From Aselliscus stoliczkanus (lineage: Eukaryota > Chordata > Mammalia > Chiroptera > Hipposideridae): a DNA stretch of 64,000 nucleotides. The notes under the pieces are model-generated. The model saw only the letters and a list, made by a program, of their open reading frames with translations, ran no database searches and was not told where the DNA came from. Positions 45,761 to 57,504 of the stretch are shown in pieces. The translations under genes and the position numbers were made by a program. Positions within the stretch are counted from its first letter, which is position 1; each line of letters opens with the position of its first letter. Location: NCBI GenBank assembly GCA_033961575.1, contig CM066740.1, positions 61,077,213 through 61,141,212 of the forward strand, read 5' to 3'.

Positions 45761-46820
45761 ACACACGCACACATATGCACTTGTGCGCCAATTCCACCAG
45801 ACCAATGAGATCCCAGACCTGATCCTCTGTGGGAGGGCCCAACCCTGACAAAATGTCACCCTCCTTACACCACTCACGTGCAGGCTCCACAACAGGGGAA
45901 CAATAGTCCAAAAACCTCCAGCCTTTGCACCAAAGTTACTCAGTTCAGTCTGTCCCCGCAGGCTCCAGGGCCCAGCTCATACAGCTACTCCCTCCACCAG
46001 GAACCAGGTAAGTGCTCACCAGCGAGCAAGCCCGTGTGCTGGCCCCACTGATTCTCTAGCCGCTCTAAGCGTCACCGAGCTGAGCAAAGAGAGTCCTCAC
46101 TAATTTACTGCTAGCTCTCTTGGAACTTCTCTTCCTGACAAAGGAACTCTAGTTTGGTGAGCTTGATGTGCGGCCATAGGGTCTCTCCCCCAACCGGAGA
46201 AGCCTCCCCACAGCTGGGACCTCCCTCACGGGGTTCACCCTCTCTCATCTCCGCCCGTCCTACCAGACCTGATGTGGCCTTCTCTTACGTTCTTCGTTTA
46301 GTGGTTCTGTTCATCTATTGATCTGGGGACCTCCAGGGTTGAATGCTGTAAAATTTGTTTGTAATTGTGGTGTGATCCTGGGAGGTAGTTAGCACAGCAT
46401 CTGTCTTTTCCGCCATTTTACCAGAAGTCGCCTATAACCTTTGTTTTAAAGTTTATTTTGTCTTATATGAGTGTTGCTACCCCATCTTTTCTAATTTCCA
46501 TGTGAGTTCCTCTTATTTGGGACTCTCTGAGCTTCCTGAACTTATGTGTCAATTTCCTTCACCAGCTTAGGAATGTTTTCAGTCAGTATTTCTTTAAATA
46601 GGTTCTCAATCCCTTGATCTCTTCTTCTGGTAACCTTCTGATACAAATGTTGTTATGCTTCATGTTGTCCCAGAGGTCCCTTAAGCTATCCTCTTTTTAA
46701 AAATTCTTTTTTTCCTTTTGCTGTTCTAATTGGGTGTTTTCTGTTACCTTGTTTTCCAAATTGGTGGCTTAATCCTCTGCTTCATCTATTCAGCTGTTGA
46801 TTTTTTCTAGTACATTCTTT

Positions 46821-47240
46821 GTTCTTTTTAGGATTTTATTGGGGAATCAGGGGAGAGGAACAGACAGGTTGCTGTGTTTTTGTTCTTCAGTCTAGTTGTG
46901 GAGGACGTTGTTTCATTAGCCCATGTTGGTATCATCATTGAGGTCACTGGCCTCTGGATAGCTACTCACGTCAGCTCTTGGCAGCTCACACTGGCTGCCA
47001 GCTGCTCACACTGGTTGCCGGCCACTCACTGTATCCTATGGCAGCCCACTGCAGCAGGAGCTGCAGCTATTCCGTCACTTGGAACTCACAGCAGCCCAGC
47101 TCCAGGTGGAGTTGTTGTTCACCATCTTAGCTGTAGAGGGCAGTGTCACTGCCCCTCATATGTGGGATCCGAACCCAGGCCCTACTGCTCAGAGCCAGCA
47201 TCCCAAGCCAGTTCTTAACCAACGTGTCACTCAATCGGCC
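46821..47240 (-). mobile_element. Composite SINE, copy 2
   Basis: Tail complement 'ggattttattggggaatcag' at the left, the same CACTGGCTGCC-rich middle as copy 1, and a SINE-A part (47135-47240) with a small extra segment 'cctactgctcaga'. Target duplication CTA-TA-ATTCTTT on both sides. Interrupts L1-T ORF1. Confidence 0.83.
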
Positions 47241-48893
47241 CTCTAATATATTCTTTACAGTTTTTCAATTCTTCATTTCTGACTGGTACTTTTTATGGTT
47301 TCTATGTCTTTTTTATGCTTGCTATATCTTTGTTGAAGCTCACATTAAGTTCCTGAGCATCCTTACAACCAGTGTTTTGAACTCTATGTCTGGCGGATTG
47401 CTTCCCTCCATTTCATTTAGTTCTTTTTATGGATTTTTCTCCTGTTCTTGCATTTAGGATGTATTTCTTTGTTTCTTCACTTAGGCTAACTCTCTGCATT
47501 TGTTTCTATGTATAAGTTAGATTGCTACATCTTCCAGTTTTGGCAGGGTGCTTTATGTAATTGCTGTCTTGTCGGGCCCAGTGATGCAGTGATCACCTAA
47601 GCCATTGCTTGAGGGGTGTCCCTTGTGTGGGTCACACATGCTTTCCTATTGTAGTTGAGCCTTGATTGCTGTTGGCACTTCAGTGGGTGGGATTGACTCT
47701 CAGGTTGACTGGCCTTAAGGGTTGTCCATAACAACAGTGTAAGTGCCGCTGTGTGAAGGCCGACTCCATTGGGTGAGAATTTCTGATAGTGGCTTCTGGT
47801 GCCTGCTGAAGTCACCTTTTGATTGTACCACTTGTAGGAATAATCAGATGGTGTTCTATTGTGATCTGAAGCCAGCCAACATATGTGTTGGTTCTGGTGC
47901 CTCTTCGAATGGGATCCAGTGCAGGCCAAGGTCATCTGCTGCCTTTAAGTAGCCTGAGTTTTTCTGGTAGGAGCTACAAGGTGTTTTGCAGTTGGTAGAT
48001 GCCAATGCTGGACCTGCATGCATGGGGAGAGGCAATGCTGTGAACCGAGATGAGCTGCCACCATTACCAGATCTGGTGCAGCTCAGCAAAAGGCCTAAAG
48101 CACACTGAGCTCTTTTACCACCTGCTGGCTACCAATTAAGCTCATCTGCTGAAAGAGCCTTGGGCGGCATGTGAGTTGGGTGAAGTGGGGTCTCAGGAAG
48201 TCACCATGTTGGAGTTACCAGAGTTCACAAGGCCAATGTAGATTCAGATTTGGCTGTGTGGGTTGAGGGCTCAACACAGAAGCAGTGGTACCCAAACATT
48301 GGCTGCACAGGAGGAGGATTCAACAGAGAGAAAATGACAGCTGTCCTTCCAGCTCTTACTCTAAAGCCACACAATTCAATTTGTATGGCACCTCCTGTAT
48401 GTCTCTGGCACCTCATGAGCCACTTTAACTCCATGGAGCTCAAGGTGTGTACCTGAGAGTGAAAGAATCTATGCACATTCCACTGAAAAGATGCCTGGGT
48501 TTCCAGCACCCTTCCATCTTGCATGGATGGATGAAATACCTGTTGATTTTCACAGCCATATGTTATATGGACTTCTCTTCCTCTGCAGTGGTGCTCCAGG
48601 TTGTGGAGACTGTTCTGAGGCTGGGCCCTCTTATTCCTCAGGGGACACCTCTGCAGCTGAGGTATCCCTCTAAATTCTAAACCACCAAACATAAGTGTAG
48701 GATCAGCCAATTTCACATCTCTGCACATCCTACCAATCTCAATGTGACTTCTTTATCCTTTTAGTTATAAGACTTCTGTTCAGCTAGTCTTCACATGGTT
48801 CTCCAGGTTGATTGTTTTATAATTTATAATAATTTTAATGTGGTCATGGAAAGACGTAAGCACAGCATTTACCACTTTGTCATCTTGACCAGA

Positions 48894-49470
48894 ACACTGC
48901 AGTTGGAGATTTTCACTAAATTGACTAAGGATTTTTGTTAAAATTGAGCAATGCAAAGATGGATGTGGAATTCCCAAGGTTAAGGCCTAATTGAGAAGAG
49001 TGTTCGGAGGAGCCTGACTAAAGTTTGGTCAAGGAGAGAGTCTCTCTCATGGGCTATATGATTACTCATCTCAAGCTAGTTTTGTGTTTGGTCAAAGAAG
49101 CAAAATGAAGACATCCATTAATTTTACTAATTTTTAGAAATTGCAACAGGAGAAGAAAGAGGAGCTAGGAGAAAACAGAACCTATAGCCTTCTTACTCTT
49201 TTCACAGCTGACTTCATCTACCTTTGGGACTTCTGGCTGTACCCCATTACAGCATTCCTCAAATACTACTTCCTCTGAAGGCCACCCCAAGCCCCTAATC
49301 ACAGCTTGTCTCCCAGAGTGTCACAGAAATAAAGAAGCCACAAGTATCCCTCAGTCATTTGTTCAAAGTACCCACAAGATAGTGCCTTTTGTTTTTGTTC
49401 CTGTCTTAAGGCTCTCTTGACTTTCTTGGAAGACCTAGTGAGAAAAGGAGGATTTGAGGTCTAATATATA
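48894..49470. other. Unique-looking sequence, no gene seen
   Basis: Between the 5' end of L1-T and the SINE-B. AG-rich, with no repeat I recognise and no splice-bounded open frame. Confidence 0.4.
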
Positions 49471-49979
49471 CATTTTTAAAGATTTTTTATTTGGGAATTG
49501 GGGGAGGGGAACAATGTTGGGGAATTGGGGAAGGGGACCGGCCAAGTTGATGTTCTTCAGTCTTCGTTGTAGAGGGCACCAATCACCACGTGGCTTCTTG
49601 TTGGCAGCTCGTGGCCTCTAAGCTCAAGGTGCTGCGTTCAATCTTAGTTGCAGGCAGGCATAGCCACAATCCCCTGTGGGAGTTGAACCCAGCAGCCTTG
49701 TTGTTAAGAGTGCATGCTCTATCCACTGAGCCATCTGGGAGGCAGCTCAGCTCAAGGTGCCACGTTCAGTCTTAGTTGCTAGTGGGCATAGTTCACTATC
49801 AAACAGGCAATCTTGTTGTTACACCAGCTGAGACATCCTGCCACCTGTTGGCAGCTCAGTAACAGCTCAGCTCTGGCGCAGTGTTCACTGACTCATGTGA
49901 GAACTGAACCGGCAGCCCTGTTGTTCAGAGCATGCACTCTAAGCCAAATCTTAACCAACTGAGCCACACAGCCGGCCCT
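49471..49979 (-). mobile_element. SINE-B, multi-unit copy
   Basis: Tail complement ('tttatttgggaattggggga', partly duplicated) at the left, then three tRNA-like units as complement ('gagttgaacccagcagcctt', 'tcctgccacctgttggcagc', 'gaactgaaccggcagccctg') and the head 'gagccacacagccggccc'. Flanked by TGARGTCTAATAT (49455 and 49980). Confidence 0.88.
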
Positions 49980-50300
49980 TGAAGTCTAATATTGCAGAAC
50001 AAATTGGACCTTCTGCCCAACTTGAAGGAAAAAAAAAAGCCATTTATTCCACTGTATTAATGCTCGTAAGTGTTGGAGGGTCTTTTAGTAGGAAAGTAAC
50101 TCACATTAGTGCCCTTTAACCTCTCTCTGCCCCTCACACACTTCTTCCTAGCAGAAGTAATTTCCTAACTGGTAAAGCTAGGAATGAGACTAAGCACACG
50201 AGCCCAGCCACCCTCCTGTTGCACTTGCATTCTCTGTTTGTCCATGTGGTAGGTGATTGGGGTGGCTCTTCCTCTGCAGTGGGGTGCCCCACAGTATTTT
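49980..50300. other. Unique-looking sequence, no gene seen
   Basis: No repeat similarity or coding signal recognised; it reads through a short Leu/Ser-rich frame without splice signals. Confidence 0.4.
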
Positions 50301-50703
50301 GTTTTTTTTTTAAATATTTTATCCGGGAATTGGGGGAGGGGAACAGACAAGTTGCTGTCTTTTTGTTCTTCAGTCTAGTTATGGAGGACATTGCTTCTCT
50401 GGCCCTTGTTGGTATCTTCATTGCACTCTTCTTGGGTGAGGCAGATCAGTTGCTGGCCTCTGGATGGTCACTCACTGCAGCTATTGGCAGCTCACACTGG
50501 CTGCCAGCCACTCACTGTAGCCTATGGCAGCCCACTACAGCAGGGGCTGCAGCCTACACCATTGCCAGGGCTCGCAGCCCAGCTCCAGGTGGAGCTGTTG
50601 TTAGCTGTAGAGGGCAGTGTCACTGGTCCTCATATGTGGGATCTGAACTGGGGCTGCTGGCATCCCAAGCCAGCTCTTAACCTATGCGCCACTCGTCCGG
50701 CCC
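50301..50703 (-). mobile_element. Composite SINE, copy 3
   Basis: T run and tail complement 'atccgggaattgggggaggg', the same middle as copies 1 and 2 ('cactcactgtagcctatggc'), and SINE-A from 50610 to 50703. Target duplication uncertain. Confidence 0.85.
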
Positions 50704-51221
50704 TGGCACGCGGTTTTTAAGAAGAGTTAAGTTACTCTAAGAGAGGACAGATTGGGAATTTATTTGCCTATATTCCCCAATCAGCTTAAGGGAAAAAACA
50801 AACAAACAAAAACCACTTCATTTCAGAAGCAAGTTTAAGGTGGCATCCTAAGAGAACATGAAGCTTGTCCCCTCCCATGAATACACTGAATGCACAACTA
50901 GTGAGTACCATTGTTTGCACATTCCCCCTGCACTTAGAAGCATGCCTGGGAGCTCTATCCATGTTCTCTGGACAACCTGAAAGGACACCATAGTGCATCC
51001 CCTTATAAACTAGCTCCAACAGAAGCAAATGTGCCATAACAGATGTGCACAGACCCCTACATGTATAGCTTAACCAACTGGGTCCAACAGGGTGCTTAAG
51101 ACACTACTAAACACACCCACTGTACTACCCCACCTGTAGAAAAAGCGGAACCAACATGCTCTGCAGCACAGACACACAGAGCTCGCCAGCCCAAACTGGG
51201 CTCTGGCAATAGTCAACACTA

Positions 51222-51328
51222 ATTTTTTTTTTTAAGGGCAGTGTCACTGGCCCTCACACATGGGATCTGAACCAGGGTCGCTGGCATCCCAAGCCAGCTC
51301 TCAACCACCGCACCACTTGGCTGGCCCT
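51222..51328 (-). mobile_element. SINE-A
   Basis: T run, GGGCAGTGTCACTGGCCCTC to 'cacttggctggccc', flanked by TCAACA(C/G)TAA. Confidence 0.9.
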
Positions 51329-51866
51329 CAACAGTAAATTAACATGGCATGCCTCACACACACGTAAAATACACCCCTACCCAGACTAAAGAGAAACCAT
51401 CCAGGGACCATATTTCATGAGCAATCATGGGGCTGCCCTGCACACACCCTAATCCCATAGCAGTCAAATCGGTAAGGATCATTAGTTCACACACCAGGCA
51501 GCTCCACCCAGATCAAGAGTAGAACAAGCAAGGTGCTGTGGCACACACACAAAGGGCTGCCCCACCTATACTAGCAAGGAATGGAAGTATACACAAACAA
51601 GGCTGCTTTGCCCCAACACCTGTCTGGCCATGGACAGCCAGAGAGCATGCAGCTATAGCACATCTGTGTACACCAGACTGCCCCACCTGGAACATGCTCC
51701 TTCTGGACAGGCAGCAACTCAGATACTGTGCACACTGCCCTGACTCCAACTGGCCTGACAATACAACCTGGAACCAAGCCACTTCTACACAAGACCACTT
51801 TTTCAAGATTGGGAGAGACAGCCATTTCATCTAACTCATAGGAACAAGCACAGAAAGTCAAACAGA

Positions 51867-52870
51867 ATGAGGAGAGAGAATAATGTGCTCCAAATAGAGA
51901 AACAAGGAAAACAATGCAAAACAAAAAACAAACAAACAGAAAAGAACACTAATGAAATGGAGATAAGTAATTTGCCAGACAAAGAATTCAAACTAATAAT
52001 TATAAAAATATTCAACAGGGCCAGCCGAGTGGCGTGGTGGTTAAGCGCTGGCTTGGGAAGCCAGCGGCCCCAGTTTGGGTCCCATGTATGAGGGTCAGTG
52101 ACATTGCCCTCCAAAAAAAAAAAAACATTCAACAAACTTGAGAGTAAAATAAGGAAATAAAAGAGAACCTCAACAAAGAGTTAGAAAATATAACATAATA
52201 AAGAATGAATCAGAAATATAAAAAAATACAATAACTGAAGTGAAAATCACTATAAGTAGTTGACAGTAAGTTAATTAAAACAGAACAGATTAGTGAGTTG
52301 GAAAGCAGAATTGTGAAAATCAGCCAATCAAAACATCAAAAAGATAAAAGAATTTTTAAAAACAAGGACCTTCTGGGACAACATCAAGCACACTAACATT
52401 CATATTATGGGGATCCTATAAGGAGAGAAAGAAAGGGCAAAAAGTATATCTGAAAATATGTGGTTGAAAACTTTCCTAATCTGGGGATGAAAACAGACAT
52501 CCAAATCTAGGAAGCACAGTACCAAACACAAGGAACCCAACCACTAAAGAGGCTAACACCAAGATATGTTGTAACTAAAATAACAAAAGTTAGGTATAAA
52601 GATAAAATACAACAACAGGAAAACAATAAGTCAAATCCAAGAGAAAACCTAATAAGGCTATCAGCTGACATCTCAACAACAACTTTATAAGCCAGAAGGG
52701 ATTGGCAGGAAATATTTAAAGTGCTGAAAGAAAGGAACCTACAACCTGGAATCTGATAACCAGCAAGGTTATCATTCAGAATTGAAGTAGAATTAAAGAA
52801 TTTCCCAGGCAAACAAAAAAATAGATAAAGGGGTTCATCACCATTAAACTGGATTTATATGAAGTGTTAA
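51867..52870 (+). pseudogene. L1-P1 ORF1, decayed, with SINE-A insertion
   Basis: Starts MRRENNVLQIEKQGK, with EMEISNLPDKEFKLIIIKIF corresponding to NLSETEFRTLMIRMF of the younger copies. It then meets the SINE-A at 52019. Beyond it only scattered ORF1 similarity remains ('gccagaagggattggcagga' encodes the ARREWQE region). Confidence 0.75.
52019..52126 (+). mobile_element. SINE-A
   Basis: Head 'gggccagccgagtggcgtgg', complete body and an A tail of 13, flanked by A(T/C)ATTCAACA. Confidence 0.93.
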
Positions 52871-53410
52871 AGAGTCTTTATGCTGAAAAGATTAGGCCAT
52901 GCAAGAAATGAGAAAATACAGGAAATTTAAAAAAAAAAACACAGGTAAGGAAAATATGAATTAACATAGTGAATCAGCCCCTTGAAAAGCTAATATGAAG
53001 GATAAAAAATGAAAGTAGTAAAATTATAACTACAACAAACAATCGGGATACACAAAACAAAAATGTATAAAATATGACATCAAAAACACAACGTGTGGAG
53101 GGGAAGTGAAAATGTAGTGTTTTTACAATGCATCTGAATTTAAATGCCTATCAGCATAAAATAGACTGCTATAGATATTCATGGATACCACATGGTAACC
53201 ACAAACCAAAACAGACGAAAATTACACAAAAATAAGAGAAAATAACCCAAACAAAACACAAAAGTAAACCAGCAAACAAAGGAGAGATCAGAGAAGAAAA
53301 AAGGAATAGAGAACCACAAAAAACAATTATCAAAATGGCAATAAACACACACCTATCAATAATTACTTTAAATGTAATTGGATCAGATGCAGAAATGGCA
53401 GAGAAATCTT

Positions 53411-54180
53411 CCCTGGAGGTTACAACAAATTGAACAGCTATAATTCAATAAAGGATTTTCTGCTTATCACACAGGAATGACTGAGAGTGCACATCAAATT
53501 ACCTGATGGTGGCCAAATCGGTTGAGCAGGGAAGGTGGGAAGGGGAAAATGCAGGGACACAGTCTGTGGACCATGGAACCCCAGGACATACACTGGAGCA
53601 CACAGGAGCCTTGGGAGAAGGAAGAAGCCAGGCTGCAAGCTCTCTCCCTGTGGCCCACAGTCCTGCCTAAGGGATCAGCATATAAGATGACTGTTCCCAG
53701 TGTTCAGGGTAAAGATTTTAGGAGAGAACTGTGGCTTAAACCTTCAAGGTTAGGCAGAAAGCAGAAAACAAAAACACTGAATCTGACTGCCTCGCCTTTC
53801 CCCTCCAATAGCTTGCTTCCCTTCCCCTCCCAGTGTTCCAAATAGGCTCCAGAAGTGGTAGCAACTTGAAAAATGAAAAGACCCGTTCCTCAGCCCTTGA
53901 GAACTGAAAAGACCAGTTCTGCAGTGTGTGACAGCTCTGAGCTGGTCCCAGCCACAAATGGCCTGCCTTTCACAGCCCACCCAGCCCCCACCTTTCTGGG
54001 AAGATCCCTGCTGGTCACAGACACACACAGGCTCAGAATTAGTTTGCAAAAGCTCAGAACTGTCCTCCTCATCCTCCACCAGAAGAGGTGCCCTAAGACC
54101 CAGATGACCTACTCACAGAAGAGAAGCCCACCTTTCAGTGGCTGGCTGTGGTGTTCTCAGTGCATTTGTGTGGACCAGAG
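53411..54180. other. Unassigned sequence, no gene seen
   Basis: Between L1-P1 and the recognisable part of the L1-P2 5'UTR. Contains an imperfect short tandem pair near 53876-53925 ('gaaaagacccgttcctcagc' / 'gaaaagaccagttctgcagt'). It may be the far 5' end of L1-P2. ORFs at 53522-53845 and 53873-54226 lack supporting splice or start context. Confidence 0.4.
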
Positions 54181-54416
54181 AAAAAACTGCATTGACTTTG
54201 GGGAAACCATTGACCACACCCCATAGCACCTGAGAAGCCTGCCCCTCCCACCTAGAGCTTCAGTGCCAGAGACACTCTGGGCACCTAGAGGCCGGCCCCA
54301 CCTTCACAAGGCATGGAGGGGAATTTTAACAGAAGCCAACAACCCACATTGGCATGAGGAGATAGCTGGAGGGCGTTAAGCCAAGACCTGTGTTGCAGCT
54401 CACAGCTGGACTTAAT

Positions 54417-54585
54417 CATTTTTGTTTTATTTTATTTTATTTTATTTTATTTTCTTCTTTATTTTTCTTTCTCATTTCTTTTTCTTTTCCTTTTTTTTAT
54501 TTTTGTTTGTTTTGAGCGTTTGTAGTTTTTGTGTGTGTGTGCATTTTTTTTGTTGTTGTTTTGTTTTATTTAGTTTTACAAGATA
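54417..54585. repeat. T-rich tract with (TTTTA)n
   Basis: Six TTTTA units then mixed T/C and T/G runs, with a short (GT)n, inside the L1-P2 5'UTR. Confidence 0.9.
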
Positions 54586-55847
54586 GTCTCAGGCCTGGTA
54601 CTGGTTCAGGAGCCAAGATTATGCTGAATTTGTAGAAACCACTGACCACACCCTTCAGTCTTGTGGGATCCCACCCTGCCCACCTACAGCTGCATTTTCA
54701 GGGCCTCTCTGGAAGCCTGGGTGATATACCCCACCCCCACAAACTGCAGAGGAGGTTTGTTACAACAGTAGACATTCTACAATGGCCTGGAGAGATTTTG
54801 GTGGTAAACAGTGACCCAAAAATTGTACCACAAACACTTGGGAATAGCTCTCCAGAATTTGCAAGCCCAAGATGGAGGCTGTCTATAATGTCTTCCTACA
54901 GTGTGCAAGGAGATCACAGGCCAGGTACAGGCCTATGATCTGAGTCTGATTCAACATAAAAACCACTGGTCCCATCTTGTGACTCACTTGAACTGCACCC
55001 TGCTCAGCTAGTGCTGCATCACCGAGGGCAATTTCAACACTGGGTCAACCAGCTAGAGAAGCACCTAAGAAGCCTTTTTCAACATATGGGCTTTGTGAGA
55101 AGCTGACATGTGGCAAGTCCTAGGGGTCCCTGGGCCTTTGGCTAAGCTGCCTCAGGCACAATACTGGTGGCAGCCAGCCTGAGTTCACAACAAGGCCACC
55201 CCACATGCCTCTAGGTCCAGCAGGGCAACATACAGCTTTGAGGCACCTATCAGATAACCATAGGCTAGTAACAGGCAGGGCTGAAATTGCCCTGCATGAC
55301 AGCCACACCCAAGAGTCACCAGAAACAATACACTCAGAGGCCAACTTCGAACCACTTGAGAGCACTACCTTGTTTAACCCTCAAGTGGCATATCCAAAGG
55401 TGATTCTCAACAGGCACAAGAGCCCACGGAATCAAAGCCTCTGCTGATGGGCCAGCCCTCACACAACAGCTGTGGGTGTAGCCAGTGCTCATGGCTAGTC
55501 AGTCTGGGAGTCACTCCTACCCATTGAAAACCCAATAGCAATCAAAGCTCAACAAATACAAACACAAAGCACACCTATGGAACATACCCACAGGAGATTA
55601 GGGAAAACTCACAATTTTATTACAAAGGACATATACTACATAAGGTCACTCATCAAACACTGAGACATAGGTGATCTACCTAATACATAGAAGCAAACAC
55701 AGAGTTATAGCCAGAATGAGGAAACAAAGAAGCATTTCCCAAATAAACAAACAAAAGAAGCCTTCAGAAATGGAACTAAATGAAATGGAGTCAATCAACC
55801 TACCAGAGACAGAGTTTAAAACACTGATTATAAGAATGCTTAAGGAA

Positions 55848-55955
55848 TGGGCCAGCCTATTGGTGCAGTGGTTAAGTGCTGGCTTGGGAAGCCAGCGGCC
55901 CCGGTTCAGGTCCCACATGTGAGGGCGAGTGACACTGCCCTCAGGAAAAAAAAAA
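55848..55955 (+). mobile_element. SINE-A
   Basis: Head 'tgggccagcctattggtgca', complete body, A tail. Target duplication AGAATGCTTAAGGA on both sides. Confidence 0.93.
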
Positions 55956-55970
55956 AGAATGCTTAAGGAG

Positions 55971-56603
55971 AGGCTAGCCAAGTGGCTCAGTTGGTTAAGA
56001 GTTGGCTTAGAGCACGAGCTCTGAGCAACAGGGCTGCCAGTTCAATTCCCACATGGGCCAGTGAATGCTGCACCCGAGATGAGCTGTTGCTGAGCTGCCA
56101 ACAGGTGGCAGGATGTCTCAGCTTGTGTAACAAGATTGCCTATTCGATGGTGAGCTATGCCCACCTGCAACTAAGAGACTGAACTTGGCACCTTGAGCTG
56201 GGCTGCCACCCGAATGGCTCAGTGGATAAGTGTGCGCTCTTAACAACAAGGCTGCTAGGGCCGGCCGAGTGGTGCTGTGGTTAAGCACTGGCCTGGGAAG
56301 CCAGTGGCCCCAGTTCAGACCCATATATGAGGGCCAGTGACACTGCCCTCAAAAAAAAAAAAACAAGGCTGCTGGTTTGACACCCACATAGGATTGTGAC
56401 TATGCCCACCCACAACTATGATTGAACACAGCACCTTGAGCTTAGAGGCCACGAGCTGTCGATGGGAAACCAGATGGTGACTGGTGCCCTCCACAACAAA
56501 TATTGAAGAACAACAATTTAGCTGGTCCCCTTCCCCAATTCCCCAATGCTGTTCCCCTCCCTCAATTCCCCCAATAAAGTCTTTTTTTAAAAAAAAAAAA
56601 AAG
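55971..56603 (+). mobile_element. SINE-B, multi-unit copy with a nested SINE-A
   Basis: Head 'ggctagccaagtggctcagt', then tRNA-like units (near 55975, 56105 and 56205), tail 'ccccaataaagtctttttt' and A run. Its right flank GATTGCTTAAGGA repeats the same target as the neighbouring SINE-A. Confidence 0.9.
56258..56361 (+). mobile_element. SINE-A nested in SINE-B
   Basis: Head 'gggccggccgagtggtgctg', complete body, 13 A. Target duplication ACAAGGCTGCT in the SINE-B sequence, so it inserted later than the SINE-B. Confidence 0.93.
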
Positions 56604-57400
56604 ATTGCTTAAGGAACTTAGTGAGAATTTCAGCAAAGAGATAGCAAGCATAAAGAAGGATACAGAAACCATAGAAAATAATCAGTCAGAAATAAATAAT
56701 ACAATAACTGAAGTGAAGAATACAATAGAAGGAATCACCAGCAGATTAGATGAAGCAGAGGATCAAATCAGCAATTTAGAAGACAAGGTAGCAGAATTCA
56801 CCCAATCAGAACAACAACAACAACAGAATAAAAAGCTATGAAAATAGTTTAAGAGACCTGTGGACAACATCAAGGGCAACAACATTCACATCAGGAATAC
56901 CAGAAGAAGAGAGAGAGAGAAAGACATGTAGAACTTATTTGAAGAAATAATGACTGAAAACTTCCGTAACCCAGTGAAGGAAAATGATATACGAGCCCAG
57001 GATGCCCAGAGAGTCCAAAACAAGATGAACCCAAACATGCCCACACCTATACACATCATAGTAAAATGGCAAAGGTTAAAGACAAAGAGGAATCCTAAAA
57101 GCAGCAAGAGAAAGACACCTAGCTACTTACAACAGTGCTCCCATAAGACTATCTGCTTACTTTTCTGCAGTAATCTTGCAGGCCAGAAGGGAATAGCAGG
57201 AAATATTTAAACTGATGAAAAACAAGGTAGCTATACCTAGCAATGCTACCATTTAAAATTGAAAGAGAGATAAAGAGCTGTCCAGAAAAGAATAAGCTAA
57301 AGGAATTCATTACCACCATGCCAGTATTGCAGTAAATGTTGAAAGGGCTGCTTTAAGCAGAACAAAGGTGAAAACAAACTAGTGAAGACCAGACATACAG

Positions 57401-57504
57401 GGCCGGCCAAGTAGTGTGGTGGTTAAGCGCTGGCTTGGGAAGCCAGCGGTCCCAGTTCGGGTCCCACATGTGAGGGCCTGTGACACTGCCAGAAAAAAAA
57501 AAAA
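57401..57504 (+). mobile_element. SINE-A
   Basis: Complete copy between ORF1 and ORF2 of L1-P2, with the perfect target duplication AGACCAGACATACA. Confidence 0.94.

Larger units (their letters stand above)
43065..46432 (-). mobile_element. HAL1-like element, copy 2
   Basis: 3368 bp with a perfect 15-bp target duplication TATAACCTTTGTTTT (43050-43064 and 46433-46447) inside L1-T ORF2. Sense order: 5'UTR 46432-45310, ORF1 45309-44439, endonuclease fragment 44382 to about 43795, duplicated 3'UTR segment (about 43790-43651), 3'UTR (to 43065). It lacks the reverse transcriptase. The clean target duplication shows that the deleted form itself was retrotransposed. Confidence 0.92.
31830..48893 (-). 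mobile_element. L1-T: old L1, 17 kb span, interrupted by five or more later insertions
   Basis: 3'UTR from 31830 ('agttgacattcaatattatt', then 'ttagtttcaggtgtacagaa'), ORF2 from about 32240 in four pieces (to 33775, 34411-34860, 41551-43050, 46448-46490), ORF1 about 46495-47470, 5'UTR to about 48893. An internal deletion joins the ORF2 start to the middle of ORF1 near 46500 ('gtgagttcctcttatttggg'). Insertions: SINE-B 33776, SINE-A 34861, young L1 34978, SINE-A 42105, HAL1-like copy 2 43065, composite SINE 46821. No ORF is intact. Confidence 0.8.
50830..53410 (+). mobile_element. L1-P1: old plus-strand L1 5' half
   Basis: 5'UTR-like sequence from about 50830 to 51866, ORF1 from 51867, and an ORF2 start at 53337 (ATGGCAATAAACACACACC, then a decayed 'THLSIITLNV'). 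The element stops within the first 30 codons of ORF2. Two SINE-A copies interrupt it. The left end is not sharply defined. Confidence 0.65.
55716..57355 (+). pseudogene. L1-P2 ORF1, split by three SINE insertions and decayed
   Basis: ATG at 55716 starts MRKQRSISQINKQKKPSEME and is open to about 55847, where a SINE-A and then a SINE-B enter. After them (from 56605) MLKELSENFSKEIASIKKD continues the coiled coil with RLDEAEDQISNLEDKVAEF. The RNA-binding part (MTENFRNPVKENDIRAQDAQ, PTPIHIIVKW) shifts frame. The end matches QEMLKGL before a stop near 57355. Confidence 0.8.

Noticed and set aside
48225..48728. 167-residue minus-strand ORF
   Set aside because: Inside the L1-T 5'UTR; not preserved in the other L1 5'UTRs of the window.
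53522..54226. ORFs of about 107-117 residues on both strands
   Set aside because: Lie in sequence that is probably old L1 5'UTR, with open frames on both strands and no recognisable domain.
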